Origin: Streptomyces sp. RKAG290
GTDB lineage: Bacteria > Actinomycetota > Actinomycetes > Streptomycetales > Streptomycetaceae
Reading direction: 5' to 3'
Assembly: GCF_023701695.1 (NCBI RefSeq)
Contig: NZ_JAJOZC010000001.1
Coordinates: forward strand, 4,215,894 to 4,279,893
Length of the DNA: 64,000 nt
Within the stretch, counting starts at the first letter, position 1, and each line of letters starts with the position of its first letter. A model generated the notes under the pieces. It worked only from the letters and a program-made list of their open reading frames with translations, was not told the DNA's origin and did not search any database. A program made the translations under genes and the position numbers. Shown here piece after piece: positions 43,388 to 50,829 of this stretch.

Positions 43388-43984
43388 TCAGCCGCGGCTG
43401 AAGCGCCGGGAGCCGGCCGGTGTCACCACGGCGTCCACGGGGTGGTCGTGCGGTTCCTCCGGGACCCGCGCGGCCACCTCGTCGCCGTACAGCAGGACGA
43501 TCAGCGCCGGGTGCGCCCCGGCCGCAGCGAGCCGCGCCAGTACCCGGTCGTAGCTGCCGCCGCCGCGGCCGAGCCGCATCCCGCGCCCGTCCACCGCGAG
43601 GCCCGGCAGCAGCACCACGTCCGCGCCCAGGACGGCCTCGGGGCCGAGCCGCTCCCCGTCCGGCTCCAGCAGCCCCCGGCCGGCCGGCAGCAGCCGTCCG
43701 GCGCCCTCGTACGGGGCCCAGTCCAGGTCGTTGTCGGCCAGGAGCACGGGCAGCAGCACCCGTACGCCGCGCGTGCGCAGCGCGTCCAGCAGGGCGTGCG
43801 TGCCCGGCTCGCGCCCCACCGAGACGTACGCGGCGACGGTACGGGCTCCGGAGACCTCGGGGAGCGCGAGCGCTTCGCGGGCCAGGGCGGCGGCGGCCCG
43901 CTCGACGTCCTGCGCGGTCAGGAGGCGGCGCGCGGCGCTCAGTTCACGCCGCAGCAGCGCCTTTGCGGACATGTCGGTGTTCAA
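43388..43984 (-). CDS. 5-formyltetrahydrofolate cyclo-ligase
   Basis: This is 198 residues with the family signatures KALLRRELSAARR at the N-terminus and the ATP/Mg site GLAVDGRGMRLGRGGGSYDRVLA. It converts 5-formyl-THF to 5,10-methenyl-THF using ATP. Divergent from galU, as in many actinobacteria. Confidence 0.92.
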   Translation of the reverse strand: MNTDMSAKALLRRELSAARRLLTAQDVERAAAALAREALALPEVSGARTVAAYVSVGREPGTHALLDALRTRGVRVLLPVLLADNDLDWAPYEGAGRLLPAGRGLLEPDGERLGPEAVLGADVVLLPGLAVDGRGMRLGRGGGSYDRVLARLAAAGAHPALIVLLYGDEVAARVPEEPHDHPVDAVVTPAGSRRFSRG

Positions 43985-44079
43985 CGGGGCACCTACAGAT
44001 CTCTCGTACAGGCATATATAAGTACAAAGTTAACCGGAGGCTCATGTTCCGCCCAGAGGCGGCGGTTAAGGTTCAGCGC

Positions 44080-44982
44080 ATGACTCAGTCGAACCCCAGG
44101 ATCAGCAAGGCTGTCATCCCGGCAGCGGGCCTCGGTACCCGCTTCCTGCCGGCCACCAAAGCCACTCCCAAAGAGATGCTGCCTGTCGTCGACAAGCCTG
44201 CCATCCAGTACGTGGTCGAGGAGGCGGTGGCCGCCGGCCTCTCCGACGTACTGATGATCACCGGTCGCAACAAGCGTCCCCTGGAGGACCACTTCGACCG
44301 CAATTACGAGCTGGAGTCCGCGCTCACCCGCAAGGGTGACGCCGAACGGCTGCGCAAGGTCCAGGAGTCGAGCGACCTCGCCACCATGCACTACGTCCGC
44401 CAGGGCGACCCGCGCGGCCTGGGCCACGCGGTGCTGTGCGCGGCGCCGCACGTCGGCGACCAGCCGTTCGCGGTGCTGCTCGGCGACGACCTGATCGACC
44501 CGCGCGATCCGCTGCTGGCACGCATGGTGGAGATCCAGGAGCGTGAGGGCGGCAGCGTCATCGCGCTGATGGAGGTCCCGCCGGAACTGATCCACCAGTA
44601 CGGCTGCGTGGCCGTCGAGCCCACCGCCGAGGGCGATGTGATGCGGATCACCGGCCTGGTCGAGAAGCCGGAGCCGGCCGACGCGCCCAGCAACCTCGCC
44701 ATCATCGGCCGCTACGTCCTGGACCCCGCGGTCTTCGAGATACTGCGCCGGACCGAGCCGGGCCGCGGCGACGAGATCCAGCTGACGGACGCGCTGCAAC
44801 TGCTGGCCGAGGACGAGAAGATCGGCGGCCCGGTGCACGGCGTCGTCTTCAAGGGCCGCCGCTATGACACCGGTGACCGGAGCGATTACCTCCGTGCCAT
44901 TGTCAGACTCGCGTGCGAACGTGAAGACCTGGGGCCGGAGTTCCGGACCTGGCTCCGCAGTTACGTCACCGAGGAGATGTAG
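44080..44982 (+). CDS. galU: UTP-glucose-1-phosphate uridylyltransferase
   Basis: This is 300 residues from ATG 44080; ATG 44044 (GGAGG three bases upstream) would add 12. The nucleotidyltransferase signature AVIPAAGLGTRFLPATKATPKEMLPVVDKP is followed by GDDLID and VEKPEPADAPSNLAIIGRYV. It makes UDP-glucose from UTP and glucose-1-phosphate, the substrate of the Ugd encoded at 2947. It begins the galU-moeA-moaC-mog-rimJ-sepX cluster, and ends five bases before moeA. Confidence 0.93.
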   Translation: MTQSNPRISKAVIPAAGLGTRFLPATKATPKEMLPVVDKPAIQYVVEEAVAAGLSDVLMITGRNKRPLEDHFDRNYELESALTRKGDAERLRKVQESSDLATMHYVRQGDPRGLGHAVLCAAPHVGDQPFAVLLGDDLIDPRDPLLARMVEIQEREGGSVIALMEVPPELIHQYGCVAVEPTAEGDVMRITGLVEKPEPADAPSNLAIIGRYVLDPAVFEILRRTEPGRGDEIQLTDALQLLAEDEKIGGPVHGVVFKGRRYDTGDRSDYLRAIVRLACEREDLGPEFRTWLRSYVTEEM

Positions 44983-44986
44983 CACC

Positions 44987-46297
44987 TTGAGCAGCACGAT
45001 CTGGTCGGTGGACGAGCACCTGGAAGACATCCTCGCCGCGGTGAAGCCGCTCGAACCCATCGAGCTGCAACTGCCCGAGGCACAGGGCTGCGTCCTGGTC
45101 GAGGACGTCGTGGTGGAGATCGCCCTGCCGCCCTTCGACAACAGCTCGATGGACGGCTACGCGGTCCGCGTCGCCGACGTGGAGGGCGCCACCGAGGAGT
45201 TCCCCGCCGTCCTCACCGTCATCGGTGACGTCGCGGCGGGCGACGCCGGTCTCTCCGGTGACCAGCGCGTGGGACCGGGCGAGGCCGCCCGCATCATGAC
45301 CGGCGCCCCGCTGCCGGCCGGTGCGGAGGCGGTGATCCCGGTCGAGTGGACCGACGGCGGCACGGGCGGCGGCCCCGCCGCCACGATGCGCGCCCACAGC
45401 GACGCCCCCGAGGGCGCGGGCGGTGAGGTCCGCGTCCACCGCCCGGTCGAGGCCCGCGCCCACGTCCGGGACCGCGGCAGCGACGTACGTCCGGGAGACC
45501 TGGCGCTGCGCGCGGGTTCGGTGATCGGACCCCCGCAGATCGGCCTGCTCGCGGCGATCGGCCGCTCCACGGTGAAGGTGCGTCCCCGCCCGCGCGTCGT
45601 CGTCATCTCGACCGGCAGCGAACTGGTCCAGCCCGGCGAGGAACTGACCGGCGGCCAGATCTACGACTCGAACAGCTTCGCGCTGACGGCCGCCGCGCGC
45701 GACGCCGGAGCGATCACCTACCGGGTCGGCGCCGTCACCGACGACGCCGAGACGCTCCGCGCCACGATCGAGGACCAGCTGATCCGCGCCGACATCGTCG
45801 TCACCACCGGAGGCGTCAGCGTCGGCGCGTACGACGTGGTCAAGGAGGCCCTGTCCTCGGTGGGCGACGAGGACGAGCCGGGCAGCGGCATCGACTTCCG
45901 CAAGCTGGCCATGCAGCCCGGCAAGCCGCAGGGCTTCGGCTCCATCGGCCCCGACCACACCCCGCTGCTGGCGCTGCCGGGCAACCCGGTGTCCAGTTAC
46001 GTCTCCTTCGAACTGTTCGTACGGCCCGCGATCCGCACCCTGATGGGCCTGCCGGACGTGAACCGCCCGAGCATCCGGGCCACGCTGGTCACCGGGAAGG
46101 CGCTGTCCTCGCCCGCCGGCAAACGGCAGTTCCTGCGCGGCACGTACGACGCGCAGGAAGGCACCGTCACCCCCGTCGGCGGTTCCGGATCGCATCTGAT
46201 CGCGGCCCTCGCCCAGGCGGACGCGCTGATCGTGCTGCCCGAGGACGTCACCTCCGCCGAGCCCGGCGCGGACACCGAGGTGATCCTGATCCGCTGA
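44987..46297 (+). CDS. moeA: Molybdopterin molybdenumtransferase MoeA / Glp
   Basis: This is 436 residues from TTG 44987. MoeA features are PFDNSSMDGYAVR, RIMTGAPLPAGA, the MPT/ATP-binding GTGSEL-type STGSELV and TTGGVSVGAYDVV, and LALPGNPVSSYVSFELFVRPA. A Gly/Ala-rich insertion (about 125-150) lies in the first half. In molybdenum cofactor synthesis MoeA inserts Mo into adenylated MPT. In Corynebacterium the MoeA-like protein encoded here, Glp, binds FtsZ together with its membrane receptor GlpR. The glpR/sepX homologue lies 2 kb downstream, so a dual or division role is plausible. Confidence 0.92.
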   Translation: MSSTIWSVDEHLEDILAAVKPLEPIELQLPEAQGCVLVEDVVVEIALPPFDNSSMDGYAVRVADVEGATEEFPAVLTVIGDVAAGDAGLSGDQRVGPGEAARIMTGAPLPAGAEAVIPVEWTDGGTGGGPAATMRAHSDAPEGAGGEVRVHRPVEARAHVRDRGSDVRPGDLALRAGSVIGPPQIGLLAAIGRSTVKVRPRPRVVVISTGSELVQPGEELTGGQIYDSNSFALTAAARDAGAITYRVGAVTDDAETLRATIEDQLIRADIVVTTGGVSVGAYDVVKEALSSVGDEDEPGSGIDFRKLAMQPGKPQGFGSIGPDHTPLLALPGNPVSSYVSFELFVRPAIRTLMGLPDVNRPSIRATLVTGKALSSPAGKRQFLRGTYDAQEGTVTPVGGSGSHLIAALAQADALIVLPEDVTSAEPGADTEVILIR

Positions 46298-46336
46298 CCG
46301 ACGCCCGGTGGCGGTACGGTATCTGCCGCTGTGCCT

Positions 46337-46356
46337 TCCGGGGGACACCCCCCGGA
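46337..46356. promoter_or_regulatory. Hairpin between moeA and moaC
   Basis: TCCGGGGG-ACA-C-CCCCCGGA forms an 8-bp stem in the 122-bp moeA/moaC gap, followed by more C/G-rich dyads. There is no T-run. It could attenuate or process the transcript; it is not a recognisable Moco riboswitch. Confidence 0.4.
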
Positions 46357-46419
46357 CCCCGGGACTGCACCCCGGTGCAGCACAGGGGCAACCGGCGCCC
46401 TACCGCTAGGCGGAGTTAG

Positions 46420-46920
46420 TTGAGTACGCAGAACAGGCTGACGCATATCGACGAGGCGGGCGCCGCCCGCATGGTCGACGTCTCCGAGAAGGACGTCACC
46501 GCGCGCGTCGCCCGCGCCAGCGGCCGGGTCCTCGTCTCACCGCGCGTCGTCGAGCTGCTCCGTGGCGAGGGTGTCCCCAAGGGCGACGCCCTCGCCACCG
46601 CACGTATCGCCGGGATCATGGGCGCCAAGCGCACCCCGGACCTGATCCCCCTCTGTCACCCGCTCGCCGTCTCCGGGGTCGAGGTCGACCTGAGGGTGGC
46701 CGACGACGCGGTGGAGATCACGGCCACCGTGAAGACGACGGACCGCACGGGCGTGGAGATGGAAGCGCTGACCGCGGTGTCGGTCGCCGCGCTCACCGTG
46801 ATCGACATGATCAAGGCGGTCGACAAGGCCGCGGTCATCACCGACGTCCGGGTCGAGGCGAAGTCGGGCGGCAAGTCCGGCGACTACCGGCGCCCCGCGC
46901 CCGGCGGGGCGGACGCATGA
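46420..46920 (+). CDS. moaC: Cyclic pyranopterin monophosphate synthase
   Basis: This is 166 residues from TTG 46420. Signatures: LTHIDEAGAARMVDVSEK at the start, AGIMGAKRTPDLIPLCHPL and the C-terminal KTTDRTGVEMEALTAVSVAALTVIDMIKA with the catalytic Lys. It completes cPMP formation, the first step of Moco synthesis. It overlaps mog by four bases (ATGA). Confidence 0.95.
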   Translation: MSTQNRLTHIDEAGAARMVDVSEKDVTARVARASGRVLVSPRVVELLRGEGVPKGDALATARIAGIMGAKRTPDLIPLCHPLAVSGVEVDLRVADDAVEITATVKTTDRTGVEMEALTAVSVAALTVIDMIKAVDKAAVITDVRVEAKSGGKSGDYRRPAPGGADA

Positions 46921-47441
46921 CCGCGCCGGAGACGCCGCCCGCCCCGTCCGATTACCGCGCCCTCGTGGTGACCGCGTCGAACCGCGCCGCCGCCGGGGTC
47001 TACGCCGACAAGGGCGGTCCGCTGATCGCCGAGGCGCTGAGCGGGCTCGGCTTCACCGTCGACGGGCCGCAGGTAGTCCCGGACGGCGACCCGGTCGAGC
47101 AGGCGCTGCGGGCCGGGGTGGCCGCCGGGTACGACGTCATCGTGACCACCGGCGGTACGGGCATCTCGCCCACCGACCGCACCCCCGAGGCGACCCGCCG
47201 CATCCTGGACCACGAGATTCCCGGCATCCCCGAGGCGATCCGGGCCGAGGGCCGCGACAAGGTCCCCACGGCCGCGCTCTCGCGCGGACTGGCCGGTGTG
47301 GCCGGCCGCACGGTCGTCGTCAATCTGCCCGGTTCCACCGGCGGCGTCCGCGACGGCCTCGCGGTCCTGACCCGACTCCTGGTGCACGCCGTCGACCAGC
47401 TCCGCGGCGGCGATCACCCCCGACCCGGGAGCCCGAGCTGA
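46917..47441 (+). CDS. mog: Molybdopterin adenylyltransferase-type protein (MogA/MoaB)
   Basis: This is 174 residues with the MoCF-binding fold: ALVVTASNRAAAGVYADKGGPLI, IVTTGGTGISPTDRTPEAT and VVVNLPGSTGGVRDGLAVL. It adenylates molybdopterin before Mo insertion by MoeA. It overlaps moaC and is directly followed by rimJ. Confidence 0.92.
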   Translation: MTAPETPPAPSDYRALVVTASNRAAAGVYADKGGPLIAEALSGLGFTVDGPQVVPDGDPVEQALRAGVAAGYDVIVTTGGTGISPTDRTPEATRRILDHEIPGIPEAIRAEGRDKVPTAALSRGLAGVAGRTVVVNLPGSTGGVRDGLAVLTRLLVHAVDQLRGGDHPRPGSPS

Positions 47442-48070
47442 ACGTCCCGACCTGGCCGGTGATCCTGGTGGACGGCGATGTCGCCCTCCGGCCGATAAAA
47501 CTGCGAGACCAGAGCGCGTGGCGCGAGGTCAACCGGCGCAACCGGGACTGGCTGCGCCCCTGGGAGGCGACCGTGCCGCCACCGGCTCCGGGCGGCCCGG
47601 TGGCCCAGCGGCCCACGTACCGGCAGATGATCCGTCATCTGCGCGGCGAGGCCAACGCCGGCCGGATGCTGCCCTTCGCCATCGAGTACCAGGGCCGGCT
47701 GGTCGGTCAGCTGACCGTCGCCGGGGTCACCTGGGGCTCGATGTGTTCGGGCCATGTCGGCTACTGGGTGGACCAGGAGGTGGCGGGCCGCGGGGTGATG
47801 CCGACCGCCGTCGCCCTCGCCGTCGACCACTGCTTCCGCGCGGTCGGACTGCACAGAATCGAGGTGTGCATTCGCCCGGAGAACGGGCCCAGCCGGCGGG
47901 TCGTGGAGAAACTCGGATTCCGCGAGGAGGGGATCCGGCCCCGCTATCTGCACATCGACGGCGCATGGCGGGACCATCTGATCTACGCGCTCACGGCCGA
48001 GGAGGTGCCCGACGGGCTGCTCCGGAGGTGGCGACGGGCCAGGCCGGAACGCCCCGGAACACCGTCCTAA
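47438..48070 (+). CDS. RimJ-like GNAT acetyltransferase
   Basis: I favour a CTG start at 47438 that overlaps the mog stop, with GGGAG upstream, because the resulting N-terminus (NVPTWPVILVDGDVALRP) looks conserved. GTG 47459 is the conservative alternative (203 residues). The acetyl-CoA-binding segment is YWVDQEVAGRGVMPTAVALAVDHCF, and NGPSRRVVEKLGFREEGI is typical of RimJ/RimL N-terminal protein acetylases. It lies in the same position as rimJ in the mycobacterial galU-moeA1-rimJ locus. Confidence 0.85.
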   Translation: MNVPTWPVILVDGDVALRPIKLRDQSAWREVNRRNRDWLRPWEATVPPPAPGGPVAQRPTYRQMIRHLRGEANAGRMLPFAIEYQGRLVGQLTVAGVTWGSMCSGHVGYWVDQEVAGRGVMPTAVALAVDHCFRAVGLHRIEVCIRPENGPSRRVVEKLGFREEGIRPRYLHIDGAWRDHLIYALTAEEVPDGLLRRWRRARPERPGTPS

Positions 48071-48236
48071 TAAGATGTATGTTCGAAATTGATCGGCGCA
48101 TGACTGCTAAAGACCCCGCAAACGCCGACTGTTGATCCGAACAATCACAAAAAAAGTCCGTGATATCAGCCGGATCGTGCGACACACCGCGTCAATTGGC
48201 GGATGCCTCCGCGCAAACCCCTCTACGGTGTGAGAT

Positions 48237-49383
48237 GTGAGCAGCAGCGGCCTCATCTACGCAGTCATCGTCGGGGCCTGGGCCGCCTACTTGGTGCCGA
48301 TGTGGCTCCGCAGGCAGGACGAGCTCAACGAAGCCCGTCCGACGGAACGCTTCAGCACCGCCATCCGGCTGCTGTCCGGACGGGCGGCGATGGAGCGCCG
48401 GTACGCCAAGGGGCTCCAGGAACGCACCGACGATGAGGCGGCGCCCGACGCCGAGCCGGACGTGAGCACGGATCGAATGGATTCCGTCGACGTCCGGGAC
48501 TTCTCCGCGCCTCCGGCGCACACCGAGGCCCGGGTGCACGACCCGGCCCGTACGCCGGACCGCACCACGCCGGAGCGCGCACCGCGCAAGCGCCCGGCCC
48601 CCAAGCGCGCATCCGACCCCGCATCCGACCGGCGCCGGCGCCCCGGCGGCATCGACGCCGAGCGGGCCCGGCGTGCGCAGCGCACCCAGGTCCTCGCGCG
48701 CCGTCGGCGCACCACGGTCATGCTCTTCCTCGCCTTCACGCTCGGCGCGATCGTCGCGGCGGTCGGCGGCCTCCGCTTCCTCTGGGCCCCCGCGGTTCCC
48801 GCGGTGCTGCTGAGCACGTACATCGTGCATCTGCGCGCCCAGGAACGGCGCAGGTTCGCCTTCACCATGGACCGGCGCCGGGCCGAGGTGGCGGCGCAGC
48901 GGCTCCGCGAGAACCGCCCCCGCAGGCACCAGCCGGCCGCGACGGCCCCCGCCGAGCCGGACGAGGACCCCGAAGCGCGCCACCCCGCCCCGAGCCCACC
49001 CCCACGCTCTCCCCGCAGGAGGCCGGCCGCCGCGCCCTGGTCGAGCAGACGGACCACGCGGAGTGGGTGGACCAGCAGCGCGAACGAGGCCGGGTCCAGG
49101 GCGACAGCTGGGAGCCGGTCCCGGTCCCGCTGCCGACCTACGTCACCGCCCCGGTCGCCCCGCGCGCCGGCGGCGGCGTCGAGGTCGGCAACCCGGAGAC
49201 CTGGAGCGCGGCCCGCTCCAGCACCGCCGAACCCACCCAGCCGGCCCCGCACCCCACGGCACCCCCGTGGACCCGGCGCCACGCCAGCGCACCAACCAGT
49301 CCCGCCGCTCCCGCGACCGGGGCCGGACCCCCCTCTTCGACCAGTACGAGGACGGCGACCGCCCCCGCGCGGCCAACGAGTGA
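48237..49383 (+). CDS. sepX: SepX/GlpR-like division membrane protein, two apparent frameshifts
   Basis: From GTG 48237 the protein begins with a helix (LIYAVIVGAWAAYLVPMWL) and a conserved cytoplasmic RRQDELNEARPTERFSTAIRLLSGR. After a Pro/Arg-rich linker comes a double helix (VMLFLAFTLGAIVAAVGG, then FLWAPAVPAVLLSTYIVHL). This architecture and its position after galU-moeA-rimJ match SepX of Streptomyces and GlpR of Corynebacterium, a receptor of MoeA-like Glp at the division site. Downstream, one missing C at 48988-48991 and another at 49252-49255 split the tail. Repaired, it continues PTLSPQEAGRRALVEQTDHA to LFDQYEDGDRPRAANE, about 382 residues. The upstream gap (48071-48236) is AT-richer and likely carries its own promoter. 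Confidence 0.78.
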
Positions 49384-49479
49384 GACCCCCGCACCGCACT
49401 GCGACACCGACTCGGCTGACCAGCGCGGAACGGATTTCCGAGCACCCCGTCGAGGGTGCTAAAGTTTCACTCGTTGCAA

Positions 49480-49553
49480 GGGCCTGTGGCGCAGTCTGGT
49501 AGCGCACCTCGTTCGCATCGAGGGGGTCTGGGGTTCAAATCCCCACAGGTCCA
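49480..49553 (+). tRNA. tRNA-Ala (CGC)
   Basis: The acceptor GGGCCTG/CAGGTCC includes the G3-U70 wobble that is the alanine identity element. The anticodon stem CCTCG/CGAGG encloses TTCGCAT, anticodon CGC. The T-arm is CTGGG/CCCAC-type with TTCAAAT. CCA is not fully encoded (A then CC). Its 3' half is the left attachment repeat of the 49.5-53.2 kb island. Confidence 0.92.
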
Positions 49554-49615
49554 CCGCAGCTCAGAGCCCCTACCGGGGAAATCCGGTAGGGGCTCTTTGG
49601 CGTCGTACAGCAGCG
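49511..49615. repeat. Left attachment repeat of tRNA-Ala island
   Basis: From the anticodon loop of tRNA-Ala (GTTCGCATCGAGGGGG) through its terminator to GGCGTCGTACAGCAGCG. It is repeated at 53046-53154 with about 90% identity and one inserted ACACCGC-type block. Confidence 0.85.
49563..49596 (+). terminator. tRNA-Ala terminator
   Basis: AGAGCCCCTACCGG, loop GGAAAT, CCGGTAGGGGCTCT: a perfect 14-bp stem followed by TT. The copy in the right repeat has a C-to-T and a compensating G-to-A change that keep the stem paired. Confidence 0.88.
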
Positions 49616-49800
49616 GAGTACAGCAACTGCACACGAAGTCCGAATCGACCCACAGCTCACCAGCCGCCCTCTTGGCGATCTCCCGAGCCTCCCGGCGGAT
49701 CCGCAGCGCGGTCATGCAGATCTCAGGCAGGGGCAAGGTGGCCGACGACGCCTCGGTCTTGGTCTCGTCGTGCACCAGCTGGCGGTCGATCCGTCTGGAG
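49616..49800 (-). pseudogene. Tyrosine integrase C-terminal fragment
   Basis: The minus strand reads RRIDRQLVHDETKTEASSAT, then LPLPEICMTALRIRREAREI and AGELWVDSDFVC. This matches the region of pSAM2-like Streptomyces integrases where 'TKT..S..TLPLP' precedes the catalytic His-x-x-Arg block. Both the N-terminal part and the catalytic Arg/His/Tyr block are missing. It sits between the left repeat and the FGE gene, on the side expected for int. Confidence 0.65.
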
Positions 49801-49806
49801 GAGCAC

Positions 49807-50829
49807 TCAAAGCTCTGGGTCGGCTGATTGCACGCAGCGGAACCCGACGTGGCTGGTGGTGTCGCGAGGGCCGTGCGCCTGGCGTGCGGCTGGCCGGTAC
49901 CGGCGGCAGTAGGAGGGTGCGCAGAGGTGTGAGCCGCCTTTGATGACGAACTGGTCGTGCTCGCTCAGGGTGGTGCGTGGCAGGCAACAGGCGGGTGCGG
50001 TGCCTTGGCCGCCGAGCCCGGGCGCTTCCGCCGAGTGGTTGGGGGTCCAGCGTGTTGCGGTCAGTTCCCAGACGTTGCCGGTCGCGTCGTAGAGGCCGTA
50101 GCCATTGGGCGGGAACTTCTTCACTGGGGAGGTCCGGGTATGGCCGTGCGGGGCCGTGTTCTGGAAGGGGAAGCGGCCGTGCCAGGTGTTGGCCATGATC
50201 TGCCCGCTGGGCATGAAGTCCTTCCCCCAGGCGTAGGTTGCGCAGTCCAGGCCGCCTCGTGCGGCGTGTTCCCACTCGGCCTCGGTGGGCAGCCGCTTGC
50301 CCGCCCATGCGGCGTACGCCTGAGCGTCTTCCAGCCCGATGTGCACCACGGGGTGCTGGTCCCGGCCGTGGACGGTGGAGCCGGGGCCTTCGGGGTGGCG
50401 CCAGCTGGCGCCCGGCACCCAGCGCCACCATTGAGTCCAGTCGTGCAGAGGTACGGGTCCTGATGTCGGGGTGAACACCTGCGAGCCGGGCACCAGCAGC
50501 GAGGGGTCGGCTCCGGGGAAATCACGTGAATCGGGGGTCGTCTCCGCGATGGTCACGTGCCCGGTGTCGGCGACGAAGCGGTGGAACGCGTCGTTCGTGA
50601 CCGGATGGTCGTCAACCCAAAGGCTGTCCACCCTTGCGGTGACCACCGGGCCTTCCTCGGGGTAGAAGTCGGCGCTGCCCATCCTGAAGGCCCCGCCCGG
50701 AACCAGGGTCATGCCGCACCGGGACGCGCGGTCGTTGTCAGGTTCCACGCTCGGAGGGCGGCCGGGTTCTCCTTCGACTGCGCCGATATCCGCCCCGAGG
50801 CCACCTGCGCCCCGCATGGTCTCCCTCAT
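49807..50829 (-). CDS. Formylglycine-generating enzyme (sulfatase maturase)
   Basis: This is 340 residues from ATG 50829, which overlaps the sulfatase stop by four bases (ATGA). It is a SUMF1/FGE-sulfatase domain protein: GMTLVPGGAFRMGS at about residue 39, VDDHPVTNDAFHRFV, GKRLPTEAEWEHAARGG and GYGLYDATGNVWEL. The copper-binding active-site cysteines are Cys303 and Cys308 in HLCAPSYCRRYRPAAR, equivalent to Cys272/Cys277 of S. coelicolor FGE. It oxidises the Cys of the CxPxR motif in sulfatases to formylglycine using O2. Coupling to the sulfatase gene indicates a dedicated substrate pair. Cytoplasmic. Confidence 0.92.
   Translation of the reverse strand: MRETMRGAGGLGADIGAVEGEPGRPPSVEPDNDRASRCGMTLVPGGAFRMGSADFYPEEGPVVTARVDSLWVDDHPVTNDAFHRFVADTGHVTIAETTPDSRDFPGADPSLLVPGSQVFTPTSGPVPLHDWTQWWRWVPGASWRHPEGPGSTVHGRDQHPVVHIGLEDAQAYAAWAGKRLPTEAEWEHAARGGLDCATYAWGKDFMPSGQIMANTWHGRFPFQNTAPHGHTRTSPVKKFPPNGYGLYDATGNVWELTATRWTPNHSAEAPGLGGQGTAPACCLPRTTLSEHDQFVIKGGSHLCAPSYCRRYRPAARQAHGPRDTTSHVGFRCVQSADPEL

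Noticed and set aside
46298..46419. Molybdenum cofactor riboswitch before moaC
   Set aside because: Only simple G/C hairpins are visible; the conserved Moco-riboswitch core was not found.
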